From: an uncultured Caldilineaceae bacterium
GTDB taxonomy: Bacteria; Chloroflexota; Anaerolineae; Caldilineales; Caldilineaceae
Assembly: GCA_951813625.1 (NCBI GenBank)
Contig: CATOTS010000039.1
Location: forward strand, 34,703-98,702
Reading direction: 5' to 3'
Length of the DNA stretch: 64,000 nucleotides
The notes beneath the pieces were generated by a model. That model did not search any database, was not told where the DNA came from, and worked only from the letters and a program-made list of their open reading frames with translations. Below are positions 27,164 through 36,077 of the stretch, in pieces; position 1 is the stretch's first letter; each line of letters opens with the position of its first letter. The position numbers were made by a program, and so were the translations under genes.

Positions 27164-27189
27164 AAATGCAGAGCGTACGCTCTGCATTT
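27164..27189 (+). terminator. Perfect palindromic terminator after tRNA-Lys
   Basis: A 26-bp perfect palindrome (arms AAATGCAGAGCG / complement) ends in TTTTTATT on the plus strand. It can terminate tRNA-Lys transcription and, since it is symmetric with A-runs on the other side, possibly also the convergent nuclease gene. Confidence 0.85.
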
Positions 27190-27254
27190 TTATTGTCCAG
27201 AGATTTCGAGGCAAGGATTGTCGAACGCTCAATACTTCACCATCTGAGCGTGAT

Positions 27255-28328
27255 CTAACTGCTGCTATAGTCTTCTTCAGGCCTGGCGGGTTGAGTTATA
27301 CCGGAGGGATCCAACTCTTCAGCAATACTCTTAAGGCTGTCTACCACGGAATCCAACACGATGTCATACGTGACTGCAGTTGGTAACTCTATTGGAAAAA
27401 AGAATCTCCATTTGAAGTCAACCATTTTGTCGGTCAGACCTGCCTGTTTGAGTTGCTCATGCTTGTCGTGTTTGAACAGGAGCCACAAGGGCGTATTGTA
27501 GTGGCGTGCCCAGCCGGCACATTCAATCCCAAACCACGCCTGCACACCACCGAGTCGGATGAACCGGCCGTAGCCTTCATATCTTGGCGCTTTCTTTAAC
27601 CTGTCCGTACTCAGGAATCCGTAATTTACTCCGCGGTTGGTAGCATCGTCAACAAGCGTAATTAAGCTCAGCATTCGCTTGGCGAACTCAGGCCCCAAGT
27701 CATCTGGACGCCACGGCAGGAAAGCCTCTGCGTCCATCCAATCGGTGAGTCCTCGCAATTGCTGGATATCGGCTTCGGCGACAGATTCTCCGGAGCCTCT
27801 AGCTCGTGTTTCCATACACTCAAGCAGAGCCGCCCAACTGGTCAGCATTAGACGGCGTTTGCCGCCGGATATGGATGCGGCGCGCAAAGCCCCGTTGTTC
27901 GCCGCTACGCTTAACTGAAACTCCTTACCCGCTCGCTGGCACAGTTCCGGCCACAGTGGTTCCAGCCGCGCTGCGGGCGCCACGAACAGAAGCGCCGCGG
28001 GCCGATCATTAGGTAGCAGTTTGAGATACTCATTCGGTTGGTTTTGGGTCAAGCCAGCCCAGAATTTGGCTTCAATCAAAATCCGCTCAGTATCATCGTC
28101 ATCATAGCTGGTGAGGTCGGGGCGTTCTCCATCTTCGCCGATAGCTTGTGTCCGCACCTTGGACAAGGAGCCGACTTGCGTACCTCCTCCCCCCACTGTC
28201 TCTTCCAGCGCGCTCCGTGCTGCCTCAGAATTGGAAAGAATATGGCCTAGCGCTTCAACAGCCACATCCTCTATGCGGTCGGTGAGCCTAGGCGCAATAT
28301 GCGCGAACAAAGTCGTTTCGTTTGACAT
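27255..28328 (-). CDS. PD-(D/E)XK-like nuclease domain protein, possible defence gene
   Basis: 357 residues. The N-terminal third carries a recognisable nuclease core: ERPDLTSYDDDDTERILIEAKFW has the Asp, then the E-x-K pair (written as IEAKF) after a short loop. A beta-strand LLFVAP follows. The C-terminal half (about 200-357) has no family I recognise. Single-gene proteins of this kind occur in defence islands and beside tRNA genes. It converges with tRNA-Lys across the shared palindrome and is followed upstream by a tandem repeat array and an IS982 element. It is less GC-rich than its neighbours, a sign of transfer. DNA cleavage and defence are inference. Confidence 0.6.
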   Translation of the reverse strand: MSNETTLFAHIAPRLTDRIEDVAVEALGHILSNSEAARSALEETVGGGGTQVGSLSKVRTQAIGEDGERPDLTSYDDDDTERILIEAKFWAGLTQNQPNEYLKLLPNDRPAALLFVAPAARLEPLWPELCQRAGKEFQLSVAANNGALRAASISGGKRRLMLTSWAALLECMETRARGSGESVAEADIQQLRGLTDWMDAEAFLPWRPDDLGPEFAKRMLSLITLVDDATNRGVNYGFLSTDRLKKAPRYEGYGRFIRLGGVQAWFGIECAGWARHYNTPLWLLFKHDKHEQLKQAGLTDKMVDFKWRFFFPIELPTAVTYDIVLDSVVDSLKSIAEELDPSGITQPARPEEDYSSS

Positions 28329-28683
28329 GATAGGGGGGCCTTTCTTGAAATTCGGTTGTTAGTGTCGTCGACAGGATTTCTCAGGTCAATTGTCCACTGT
28401 ACCTGTTCCGACCGGATACGCCCAATGCTAAGGTGATTGGGCCTCAGCGGCCATGCGGTCACTGAGCTCGCGTAGCTTTCTGATCTTCTCTTCGGCTGTC
28501 CGGTCCGCTGCCGCTGTGCGGACTGACTATACAACGCCGGAATGGCCAACGCAATCCACACCCCGCATCAACCCAAGCGAAATGTCCCGGTTTTTCTGAT
28601 CACTCCCCGCCTGTGGTACTGTGCATCCGTCCCATGTCTGCATAGCGATTCACGAACCACTATTCACTAGGTCTCGTTGGCAA

Positions 28684-29436
28684 TTGTCTGAACTGTGATT
28701 CATCTTAATTGTGTGATGGACATGATTAACGGCACGGGCTCAGGCAGTGGTCTTCGGTTTGGGAATTGGGGGAACGAGAGTTGGGGCTGGATGCGGACAT
28801 TTGTCTGAACTGTGATTCGTCTGATTTATGTGATGGGGATGATTAAGGGCAGCGTTACAGGTGGCGGTCTTCGGTTCGGGAATTGGGGGAACGGGAGTTG
28901 GGGCTGGATGCGGACATTTGTCTGAACTGTGATTTGTCTGATTTATGTGATGGGGATGATTCAAGGCAGCGTTACAGGTGGCGGTCTTCGGTTTGGGAAT
29001 TGGGGTAACGGGAGTTGGGGCTGGATGCGGACATTTGTCTGAACTGTGATTCGTCTGATTTATGTGATGGACATGATTAACGGCACGGGCTCAGGCAGCG
29101 GTCTTAGTACCGAGAGTCAGGCGAAGCGGAGTTGGGACTGGATGAGGGTGTCTGTAGATGCCGACATTTGTCTGAACTGTGATTCATCTGATTTATGTGA
29201 TGGACATGATTGACGGCACGGGCTCAGGCAGCGGTCTTAGCTCCAGGAATCAAGCGAGTCGAAGTTGGGACTGGATGCGGGTACCTGATAGATGCGGACA
29301 TTTGTCTGAACTGTGATTCGTCTGATTTATGTGATGGGGATGATTAACGGCACGGGCTCAGGCAGCGGTCTTAGCTCCAGGAATCAAGCGAGTCGAAGTT
29401 GGGACTGGATGCGGGTGTCTGTAGATGCCGACTTTC
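28684..29436. repeat. Two-level tandem repeat array (117-bp and 133/134-bp units)
   Basis: Six tandem units start with ttgtctgaactgtgatt at 28684, 28801, 28918, 29035, 29168 and 29302. The first three spacings are exactly 117 bp, the next 133 and 134. The longer units differ in the middle (gtcttag... replaces gtcttcggtt...). Inside each unit the stretch tgtgattcg/tctgattta/tgtgatgga/catgattaa repeats with a 9-bp period. The 117-bp units keep a frame open on the minus strand (39 residues per unit), but with no start signal or family match. The array ends about 20 bp before the IS982 element. Confidence 0.85.
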
Positions 29437-29448
29437 TTTGACCATTCG

Positions 29449-29454
29449 TAACTA
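29449..29454. repeat. Left target-site duplication of IS982
   Basis: TAACTA directly outside the left inverted repeat; the same six bases follow the right end at 30441-30446. Confidence 0.8.
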
Positions 29455-30440
29455 ACCCGAGTTCGGAGTTAGATAAGGGCAGGCAAGAGAGCCAAGTCTT
29501 TGTCAGAGAGATGGAGAGATGGCTTCTTGGGTTGCCAAGAGTAGGCAATCAGCCCGGCGATAAGATTGACGATAAAGTTGGTTGGGCTCCGGTGACGGGT
29601 ATGTTCAATTTGTGAGATATTCTTGAGCTGGTCAACGATGGTCTCAATGACGAAGCGCTTACGCGTGAGCAGCTTGTCTTCGAGAACAACAAGTCGATTC
29701 TGCATGTTTTTGCGGATGGGCGTGATCAATTGCAGTCCGCGTGCGAAGAGTTGCTCAAAGAGAGCTTGGGAGAGATAGCCGCGGTCGCCGACCAACTTAC
29801 CCCATAGGTTTTTGGTCATCTGTGGGACCGGTTTGCGGTCATCTGTGTTGCCAGGTGTGAGTTGAACCGCCAGCAATTCACCCTGGTCATTGACAATCAG
29901 ATGGAGCTTGAAGCCATAGAACCATCCCATACTGCTCTTGCCCCGCATGGCCACCTCGGCAAAGACTCGGTGGCGGGCGATGCGCCGGTTGTGGCAGACG
30001 GACAACGGGGTCGAATCGATGAATGCCACCCCTGTCGCCCGGCCAAAGCGCCCACGCAGATAGAGACACATGGCTGGCAGGGCTGATGGCATTAACTCCA
30101 CAAAGCGCGTGTAACTGACCAGTGTAGGGAATTCACTGCGCATATGCTCACATACGTGCTGCATATAGTAGGCCTTGAAATCGCGATAATGCGACTGGTG
30201 AAAGTGAATCAGAATCGTCATTACTTCACTCAAGCTCAGCCGCGGGGCCGGCCCTCGTTTGCGAGTCACGCCCAACAGTTTGGCATTTTCTTGTGTAGCC
30301 AACCACTGACAGAAATCATCGACATGACAGTACAGTTTGAGTATACTCATCACTGAGCACCTTTCCTTGCTGGAGAATTTCGGTTGCAGAACTTCAATTC
30401 TACCAGCTTGTGAAGGTGCTCACTTACTCCGAATTCAGGT
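29455..30440 (-). mobile_element. IS982-family insertion sequence, complete
   Basis: 986-bp element. The ends (ACCCGAGTTCGGAGTTAG at the left, ACCTGAATTCGGAGTAAG read inward from the right) match at 15 of 18 positions. A TAACTA duplication flanks both sides. One intact transposase gene fills it. The length is typical of IS982. It inserted next to the tandem array, and the intact duplication indicates a fairly recent, unrearranged insertion. Confidence 0.88.
29469..30353 (-). CDS. IS982-family transposase
   Basis: DDE transposase of 294 residues, full length for the family. Recognisable segments are ILIHFHQSHYRDFKAYYMQHV near residue 48 (cited in part), FIDSTPLSVCHNRRI (first Asp), GWFYGFKLHLIVND, GDRGYLSQALFEQLF (second Asp) and the basic stretch near residue 225 (ITPIRKNM). 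It is intact and fills the element. The start is at 30353, or one codon later. Confidence 0.92.
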   Translation of the reverse strand: MMSILKLYCHVDDFCQWLATQENAKLLGVTRKRGPAPRLSLSEVMTILIHFHQSHYRDFKAYYMQHVCEHMRSEFPTLVSYTRFVELMPSALPAMCLYLRGRFGRATGVAFIDSTPLSVCHNRRIARHRVFAEVAMRGKSSMGWFYGFKLHLIVNDQGELLAVQLTPGNTDDRKPVPQMTKNLWGKLVGDRGYLSQALFEQLFARGLQLITPIRKNMQNRLVVLEDKLLTRKRFVIETIVDQLKNISQIEHTRHRSPTNFIVNLIAGLIAYSWQPKKPSLHLSDKDLALLPALI

Positions 30441-30446
30441 TAACTA
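30441..30446. repeat. Right target-site duplication of IS982
   Basis: TAACTA directly outside the right inverted repeat, identical to 29449-29454. Confidence 0.8.
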
Positions 30447-30550
30447 CATATGCCACATACAGCCGTCTATCTCGGCCAGTGCTTCATCGCCGCCGCCATT
30501 CAGAATCTCTGATTGCGTATTCGGTTGGGCGCCACCACGTTGGTTGACCC

Positions 30551-30697
30551 GCACTGCCGGGAATATGGCTTACCGTCGGTGAGCGCTGGTTTTGGAGGGG
30601 GGCGTTGCGGGGGGAGTCCCCCCGCACAAGGGAGGGCCGAAGGCCCGACCGTCCAAAAGGCAGGGAGAGAGTAAAGCGGAGTGAGGAGAGAGAAAAC
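30551..30697 (+). repeat. Inverted-repeat partner E with double-hairpin core
   Basis: 147 bp almost identical, in opposite orientation, to 36466-36612. It holds the 58-bp double-hairpin core (30598-30654, one G shorter) flanked by ggtgagcgctggttttgg on the left and a purine-rich gggagagagtaaagcgga run on the right. These flanks are not shared with composite copies A-D. The remaining 100 bp to the SDR gene shows nothing else. Confidence 0.88.
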
Positions 30698-30800
30698 ACC
30701 TTCGCTCGCCTCATTTATGGTCGCAGATTGATAACGGCTGAGTAGTTACGACCATTCATTGGAAATATCAACGAACCACTACACTACCCATTGCAATTCC

Positions 30801-31556
30801 ATGACATCAACTGCCGCGGACGTTGAAAACAAGGTCATCCTCATCACCGGCGGCGCGCAGGGGATTGGCGGCGCCAGCGCGCGCCTCTGCGCCCAGCGCG
30901 GGGCCGAGGTGATCATCACCGACATCAAGGACGAGACCGGCGAGGCGCTGGCCGCGTCGCTGCGGGCCGAAGGCTGTAAGGCGCGTTATCAGCGACTGGA
31001 CGTGCGCAAGCACGAGGACGCGCAGCGGGTTTTCAGTGATGTGAAGGAGCGTCATGGCCGGCTCGATGTGCTGATCTGCTCGGCCGGCGTCCTGGAGGGG
31101 CCAATGCTGCTGCCGGACGCGTTCCCGGTCGAGGTCTTCGACGAAGTGCTGGCGGTCAACGTGCGCGGCGTTTTCCTCTGTGTCAAGGAGGCGTACCCTC
31201 TGCTGGCGGAGAGCGGGCGCGGCGTGGTCCTGCTGGTCGGCTCGGGGGCCGGCGTGCACGGCGGCAGCTCCTCGATCGCCTACGGGACCAGTAAGGGCGC
31301 CGTAAACGGGATGGGAATGACGCTGGAACAACACCTGGCGCGCAAGGGCATCCGCGTCAACGTCGTCTGTCCCGGCAGCATCGAGACCGAGCTGAAGTTG
31401 AGGCAGTTGCGTGAAGCGGCAGAGGCCCAGGGCCAGGCCTTCGATCTGGAAGATGCGCGCGCCCAGCTGGGGGACCCGGAAGGCGTCGGCGCGCTCCTCG
31501 CATTCCTCGCCTCCGATGATGCCCGCTACCTGCGCCGCAACCTCTTTACGCGCTGA
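30801..31556 (+). CDS. Short-chain dehydrogenase/reductase
   Basis: NAD(P)-dependent oxidoreductase, 251 residues. It has the cofactor motif GGAQGIGGA near the N-terminus, the CSAGVLEG strand, catalytic Ser in LVGSGAG, and the Tyr/Lys pair in YGTSKG. The C-terminus ends abruptly at DDARYLRRNLFTR rather than the usual VDGG strand, a form I have seen in short members. The ATG at 30801 is preferred to one 14 codons upstream that lies outside the fold. Substrate unknown; the GH4 and dioxygenase downstream suggest use of sugars or related compounds. Confidence 0.88.
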   Translation: MTSTAADVENKVILITGGAQGIGGASARLCAQRGAEVIITDIKDETGEALAASLRAEGCKARYQRLDVRKHEDAQRVFSDVKERHGRLDVLICSAGVLEGPMLLPDAFPVEVFDEVLAVNVRGVFLCVKEAYPLLAESGRGVVLLVGSGAGVHGGSSSIAYGTSKGAVNGMGMTLEQHLARKGIRVNVVCPGSIETELKLRQLREAAEAQGQAFDLEDARAQLGDPEGVGALLAFLASDDARYLRRNLFTR

Positions 31557-31640
31557 GACCTCTGTGAACAACCGGTAGCGCGAACGGGTATGATCCCCTT
31601 CTGCGATTGCCCCTTCTCCCCTTGCTCACTTGCCTGGGTG

Positions 31641-32023
31641 CAGCCCACTTTCGGGGTGGGAATCGTCTGGCGTGGAATTCATGCCAGCGGTGGCTGGAAT
31701 GGTCTGCCAGCTTTGGGCGGGCGCAGGGCAGGCACAAGGCCTACCCCTACCGCGGCCGCGGCGTGCGCTGATTTGGGGGCGGCGCGTTGGGCCGCAGGTA
31801 GCGGAGGGCTGCATTGACCCCCACACTTGGCGGGGAGCGTACATCAGGGGGGCGTTGCGGGGGGAGTCCCCCCGCACAAGGGAGGGCCGAAGGCCCGACC
31901 GTCCAGAACTGCAGTTGCCGGTTGCCAGTTGCCAGGAACTGCCGGGCGTGGTGGACAGTGGACCGGTCATGACTCCGTGGCTACCCGAGGTAGCGGGATC
32001 TGTGCCCCAATTTTGGACTGCAC
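31641..32023 (+). repeat. Composite repeat B, full length
   Basis: About 380 bp closely matching copy D at 55720-56093. It has a left module (ggggtgggaatcgtctggcg ... gggcaggcacaaggcc), a middle module ending gggctgcattgacccccacac, the double-hairpin core (31847-31904), and a right module with ccaggaactg, gtggacagtggaccgg and ttttggactgcac. It fills most of the gap between the SDR and GH4 genes. Confidence 0.88.
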
Positions 32024-32063
32024 GCACTTGCCTTTTCTCTGTGAATCTCTTCTGCAGTTGTCG

Positions 32064-32069
32064 TATAAT
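32064..32069 (+). promoter_or_regulatory. -10 element upstream of the GH4 gene
   Basis: A perfect TATAAT lies 48 bp before the GH4 start, immediately downstream of composite repeat B. The -35 region (about 32040-32046, tgtgaat) is weak. Confidence 0.45.
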
Positions 32070-32117
32070 GGATCGCGCAGCAGCCAATCTATGCAATTCC
32101 ATTTGGAGAACTCTCGC

Positions 32118-33677
32118 ATGCCGATAAAGATCGCAATGATCGGCGCCGGTTCGATCGGCTTCACCCGCAAGCTGATGCACGACATCCTGGCCGTGCCCGA
32201 ACTGGCCGATACCCACTTTGCCTTGATGGACATCAACGCCGGAAACCTCGAGATGGTGATGCAGCTGGCGCAGCGCGACATCGACGCCAACCGCCTGCCC
32301 GCCACCATCACCCCGACAACCGACCAACGCGAAGCCATTGCCGGCGCCGACTACGTGATCTCGGTCGTGCGCCAGGGCGGCCTCGACGCGTTTCAGCTCG
32401 ACATCGACATCCCGCTGAAATACGGCATCGACCAGTGTGTCGGCGATACCATTTGCGCCGGCGGCATCATGTACGGTCAGCGCACCATTCCCGCGCTGCT
32501 GAGCATGTGCGACGACATCCGCGAAGTCGCCAAACCGGACGCCCTCTTCCTCAACTACTCGAACCCGATGGCGATGAACGTCTGGGCCTGCCACCAGTAC
32601 GGCGGCGTGCGCACGGTCGGTCTTTGCCACGGCGTGCAGGGCGGTCACTGGCAGATCACGCGCTGCATCGAGGCGTGGGCCAGGCGCGAGGGGCTGATCG
32701 CAGCCGACGAGACCCTGCATCGCGACGAGGTCGACATCATCTGCGCCGGCATCAATCACCAGACCTGGTACATCCGCGTCGAATGGCGCGGCATCGACAT
32801 GGTGCCGCGCATGTTGGAGCTGTTCGAGGGCCATTCCGAGTACCCCACGACCGAGAAGCTGCGCATTGACATGATCCGGCGCTTCGGCTACTACACGACC
32901 GAATCCAACGGCCACGTCAGCGAATACGTGCCCTGGTACCGCAAGCGCCCCGACGAGATCAACGACTGGATCGACCTCTCGCGCTGGATCAACGGCGAGA
33001 CGGGCGGCTACCTGCGCGTCTGCACCGAGGGGCGCAACTGGTTCGAGACCGACTTCCCCAACTGGCTCAAACAGGAGCCGCCCCGCATCAGCCAGGACAA
33101 GCGCAGCGAGGAGCACGGTTCCTACATTATCGAGGGCTTGGAGACGGGACGCCCCTACCGCGGCCACTTCAACGTTATCAACCAGGGCCATATCACCAAC
33201 CTGCCCGATGGCTGCTGCATCGAGATCCCCGGCTATGTCGACAAGAACGGCATCAACATGCCGGTTGTGGGCGACCTGCCGCTGGCGTGCGCGGCCACCT
33301 GCTCCGCCAGTGTGCAGGTGCAACGCATGGCGGTCGAGGCAGCCGTACACGGCGATGTGATGCTGCTCAAACAGGCGATGCTGCACGACCCGCTGACCGC
33401 GGCCGTCTGCAATCCCGAGGAGATCTGGCAGATGACCGATGAGATGCTCGCGGCCCAGGCGCGCTGGCTGCCGCAGTACCAACAGCAGGTCGCCGCCGCC
33501 CAGGCCCGGTTGGACGCGGCCGAACGCAACAACACCCGCGCCCGCCTGCGCGAAGGTTGGAAAGGCGCGGCCCGACTGCATACCAAGAGCGTCACCGAGA
33601 TGGCGCAGGACAAAGCCGCGGCCACGCTCAACGCCGCGGCCGCCGACAAGGGCGAAATGACAAAGGAACCGGCCTGA
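32118..33677 (+). CDS. Family 4 glycoside hydrolase (alpha-glucosidase/alpha-galactosidase type)
   Basis: NAD- and metal-dependent glycosidase that works by redox at C3, 519 residues. The Rossmann motif IGAGSIGFTR starts at residue 6. NYSNPMA, the metal cysteine segment GLCHGVQG and the AGINHQTWY segment are the conserved GH4 active-site parts. GGAG 9 nt upstream supports the ATG at 32118. An extra Ala/Gln-rich helical tail (about 440-519) goes beyond the normal length of 430-450. It probably splits alpha-galactosides or alpha-glucosides entering the cell. The next gene is PhyH-like, 26 bp downstream. Confidence 0.92.
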   Translation: MPIKIAMIGAGSIGFTRKLMHDILAVPELADTHFALMDINAGNLEMVMQLAQRDIDANRLPATITPTTDQREAIAGADYVISVVRQGGLDAFQLDIDIPLKYGIDQCVGDTICAGGIMYGQRTIPALLSMCDDIREVAKPDALFLNYSNPMAMNVWACHQYGGVRTVGLCHGVQGGHWQITRCIEAWARREGLIAADETLHRDEVDIICAGINHQTWYIRVEWRGIDMVPRMLELFEGHSEYPTTEKLRIDMIRRFGYYTTESNGHVSEYVPWYRKRPDEINDWIDLSRWINGETGGYLRVCTEGRNWFETDFPNWLKQEPPRISQDKRSEEHGSYIIEGLETGRPYRGHFNVINQGHITNLPDGCCIEIPGYVDKNGINMPVVGDLPLACAATCSASVQVQRMAVEAAVHGDVMLLKQAMLHDPLTAAVCNPEEIWQMTDEMLAAQARWLPQYQQQVAAAQARLDAAERNNTRARLREGWKGAARLHTKSVTEMAQDKAAATLNAAAADKGEMTKEPA

Positions 33678-33703
33678 TTCAGAACCAGGGAGCAGGATTG
33701 GCA

Positions 33704-34468
33704 ATGAAACTGACGCAGGAGCAGATCGACAGCTACCGCCGCGACGGCTTTCTCGTCGTCGAAGGGCTGTTGGCGCCCGATGAGGTCGAGGGATTGCGCA
33801 CCCGTCTGCGCGAGTATACCCACGGGGGACGTTCGCAGGAGCAGCTCAGCGTACAGTTCGAGCCGCGCGTCCAGCGCGGTGAACTGCATGTCGATGCGCC
33901 GGGCGACGGCATCCGCAAGATCGACGGCCTGGTCGAATCCGATGATCGCTTCAACGCGCTGGGCGCCAACGGGAACATCATCGGCATTCTTGAGCAGATC
34001 GTCGGGCCGGACATCAAGATGTTCCGCAACGCGCTGCTGTTGAAGCCGCCCGAAGTCGGCTCGGCCAAGGGCATGCACCAGGATTCGCCCTACTGGCCGA
34101 TCGAGCCGATGGACCTCTGCTCCTGCTGGTTCGCCTTAGACGATGCTACGGCTGAGAACGGCTGCATGGCGGCTATCCCCGGCAGCCACAAGTGGGGGCC
34201 GCAGCCCCACATCGACGTTACCGACGACTACGTGGTGGACCCGGACTATTACGACGAGGCCGATATGCGGCTGGCGCCGGTGAAGGCCGGCGGCGGGCTT
34301 TTCTTCCACTCGCTGCTGCTTCACTACACCGCGCCCAACCGTTCGGACCGCTGGCGCCGCGCGATCGCCCTTTCCTACATGTCGTCCCGCTCGAAGTACA
34401 CGAGAGACGGCGAAGGGCCGGTCTATCATCACATCCAGGGCCGTACGTTCGACGGCTGCGTGCGCTGA
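33704..34468 (+). CDS. Phytanoyl-CoA dioxygenase (PhyH) family protein
   Basis: Fe(II)/2-oxoglutarate-dependent oxygenase, 254 residues. The iron triad appears as HQDSPYW (His and Asp) and the distal His in LLLHYTAPNRS, with Arg for 2-oxoglutarate shortly after. The start follows AGGA 6 nt upstream. It is 26 bp downstream of the GH4 gene, so they are likely co-transcribed. The family hydroxylates many small molecules, and the true substrate is unknown. A sugar derivative or secondary metabolite is more likely than phytanoyl-CoA. Confidence 0.9.
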   Translation: MKLTQEQIDSYRRDGFLVVEGLLAPDEVEGLRTRLREYTHGGRSQEQLSVQFEPRVQRGELHVDAPGDGIRKIDGLVESDDRFNALGANGNIIGILEQIVGPDIKMFRNALLLKPPEVGSAKGMHQDSPYWPIEPMDLCSCWFALDDATAENGCMAAIPGSHKWGPQPHIDVTDDYVVDPDYYDEADMRLAPVKAGGGLFFHSLLLHYTAPNRSDRWRRAIALSYMSSRSKYTRDGEGPVYHHIQGRTFDGCVR

Positions 34469-34573
34469 GAACAACAGCTTTGCGTGATTCGTCAGCGCTG
34501 AATTCACCCAAGTCGATTCGCGCTACTGAGATTGAAGACCTGGTTACTGAAGCCAGGTAAGGAGCCAAAAAAC

Positions 34574-35311
34574 ATGCAATATCGGATCGAAGGCACGACC
34601 CTGCCGGTTGTTACCGTCACGCTCAGCCCGGAAGACCGGATCTATTCCTCCTCCGGCGGTATGAGCTGGATGACCGAGGCCGTCGAGATGGATACCAACA
34701 CCGGCGGCGGCCTGGGGCGCATGTTCAAACGCGCGATCTCCGGCGAATCTCTTTTTGTGGTCGATTACTTCGTCAACCGCGGCGTCGGCGAAGTCGCCTT
34801 CTCAGCCGAGTTTCCCGGCGAAATTCGCGACCTGGACCTGGCCGGCGGTCAGTCGGTGATCGTGCAGAAGGACTCGTTCCTGTGTGCCGAAAAGAGCGTC
34901 GATCTCGACCTTCACTTCCGCAAGCGGCTCGGCGCGGGGCTGTTCGGGGGCGAAGGCTTCATGCTGCAGCGCCTGACCGGCCCCGGCAGGGCGTTCGTCA
35001 ATTTCGACGGCGAGATCGTGGTCAAGGATCTGCAGGCCGGCGAACTGCTGCGCGTCGACACCGGCCACGTGGCGATGTTCGAGCCGACGGTGGATTTCGA
35101 CGTCGAGATTGTGCGCGGTTTCAAGAACATTCTAATGGGCGGCGAGGGGTTGTTCCTGGCGACGCTGCGCGGTCCGGGCAGGGCCTATTTGCAGACGATG
35201 CCGATGGGCAAACTGGCGCAGAAGGTTGCTCAGTACATGCCGCAGGTTGGCGGGAAGGGTGAAAGCGGCGGAGGCAACGTTGATCTGGGTCAGCTGTTTG
35301 GGGGGCGCTAA
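34574..35311 (+). CDS. AIM24/TIGR00266-family protein
   Basis: 245 residues in the tryptophan-RNA-binding-attenuator-like beta-rich fold of the AIM24 family, with repeated segments such as FLCAEKSVDLDLHFRKRLG, GGEGFMLQRLTGPG and GGEGLFLATLRGPGRAYLQT (cited in part). The Gly-Pro-Gly turn comes twice. The ATG at 34574 follows AAGGAG. The function of the family in bacteria is unsettled. It is placed 105 bp after the PhyH gene and ends in a Gly-rich tail. Confidence 0.9.
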   Translation: MQYRIEGTTLPVVTVTLSPEDRIYSSSGGMSWMTEAVEMDTNTGGGLGRMFKRAISGESLFVVDYFVNRGVGEVAFSAEFPGEIRDLDLAGGQSVIVQKDSFLCAEKSVDLDLHFRKRLGAGLFGGEGFMLQRLTGPGRAFVNFDGEIVVKDLQAGELLRVDTGHVAMFEPTVDFDVEIVRGFKNILMGGEGLFLATLRGPGRAYLQTMPMGKLAQKVAQYMPQVGGKGESGGGNVDLGQLFGGR

Positions 35312-35434
35312 GGGACAGCGGTGAAAGGTGCAGCCGCTATGCCGTTCCAGTTGCCGAGTGGATTTCTTGGAGAGGGGAATCTATAGACGCGCGGCCTCTT
35401 CGCCGCTTGAACTCTTATTTCGGCGTTGATTGAC

Positions 35435-35788
35435 TTACCCGGATGCCTGGACAAGCGGTTCGATTGCGCTGGTGTCCGTTTTGCTCCGGGCGACCTCCAA
35501 ATCGTACATTCGCTGGAGGTTCAGCCAGTATTCGGGAGTCGTCCCAAGCGCCCGTCCGATGCGCAGCGCAGAGTCCACCGTAATCGACCGGCGGCAGTTG
35601 ACAATATCGTGGACGCGAATCGGCGGCACGCCTATGGTCTTGGCCAGGCGATATTGCGTGATTCCCAGTTCATGTAGTATCTCCGCCAGATGCTCTCCCG
35701 GGTGAATCGGCCCTTCAATCTCCGCCGCATTCTCCGTTGCGTTGGACTGTCTTGCTCTGCTTGGAGCATCGTTCAGTTCAGGCGACAT
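35435..35788 (-). CDS. higA: HigA-family antitoxin (XRE helix-turn-helix)
   Basis: 117 residues. The segment PIHPGEHLAEILHELGITQYRLAKTIGVPP shows, in the order PGEHL and ITQYRLA, the HigA/VapI signature followed by the recognition helix (RVHDIVNCRRSIT) and the typical GTTPEYWLNLQ end. It neutralises the neighbouring toxin and represses the promoter. The ATG at 35788 is chosen because the in-frame upstream extension overlaps the toxin gene. Order toxin-antitoxin is the usual HigBA order. Confidence 0.9.
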   Translation of the reverse strand: MSPELNDAPSRARQSNATENAAEIEGPIHPGEHLAEILHELGITQYRLAKTIGVPPIRVHDIVNCRRSITVDSALRIGRALGTTPEYWLNLQRMYDLEVARSKTDTSAIEPLVQASG

Positions 35789-35798
35789 TTTTTTCTCC

Positions 35799-36077
35799 TC
35801 AATGGTAATCGGTGACTTCGATCTCCATGGCGCCCTGCTCAGTCCAATAGAAGCAAACCCGCCACTGGTTATTGATGCGGATGCCGTACTGCCCCTTTCG
35901 GTCACCCCGCAGCGCTTCCAGCCTGTGGGAGGGAGGCAGCCGAAGGTCGGTGAGCGCCGTAGCTGCCACCACTCTCTGCAGCCTCATCCGCGCCCGGCGA
36001 CGGATATCGGGTGGGAAACGTCGGACCGGCTGTCCGTCAAAAAGCTTGCGTGTATTCTCGTCCCTGAATCGCTTCAC
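35799..36077 (-). CDS. higB: HigB-family toxin (RelE-like mRNA interferase)
   Basis: 92 residues in the RelE/HigB fold, with the core LRLPPSHRLEALRGDRKGQY and the end NQWRVCFYWTEQGAMEIEVTDYH (cited in part: INNQWRVCFYW). The start appears to be GTG at 36077. It cleaves mRNA at the ribosome in known homologues. The antitoxin starts 10 bp downstream. The pair sits in the accessory part just before the second inverted repeat. Confidence 0.92.
   Translation of the reverse strand: MKRFRDENTRKLFDGQPVRRFPPDIRRRARMRLQRVVAATALTDLRLPPSHRLEALRGDRKGQYGIRINNQWRVCFYWTEQGAMEIEVTDYH

Noticed and set aside
28740..28964. Minus-strand open frame across the 117-bp repeats, repeating 39 residues
   Set aside because: It is open only because 117 is divisible by 3; there is no start signal, and the longer units break the pattern.
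28684..29436. CRISPR array
   Set aside because: The units are 117-134 bp and conserved through their length, with no short repeat/unique spacer alternation and no cas genes.
27081..30440. Integrative element with att sites at tRNA-Lys
   Set aside because: I found no integrase gene and no direct repeat of the tRNA 3' end downstream.
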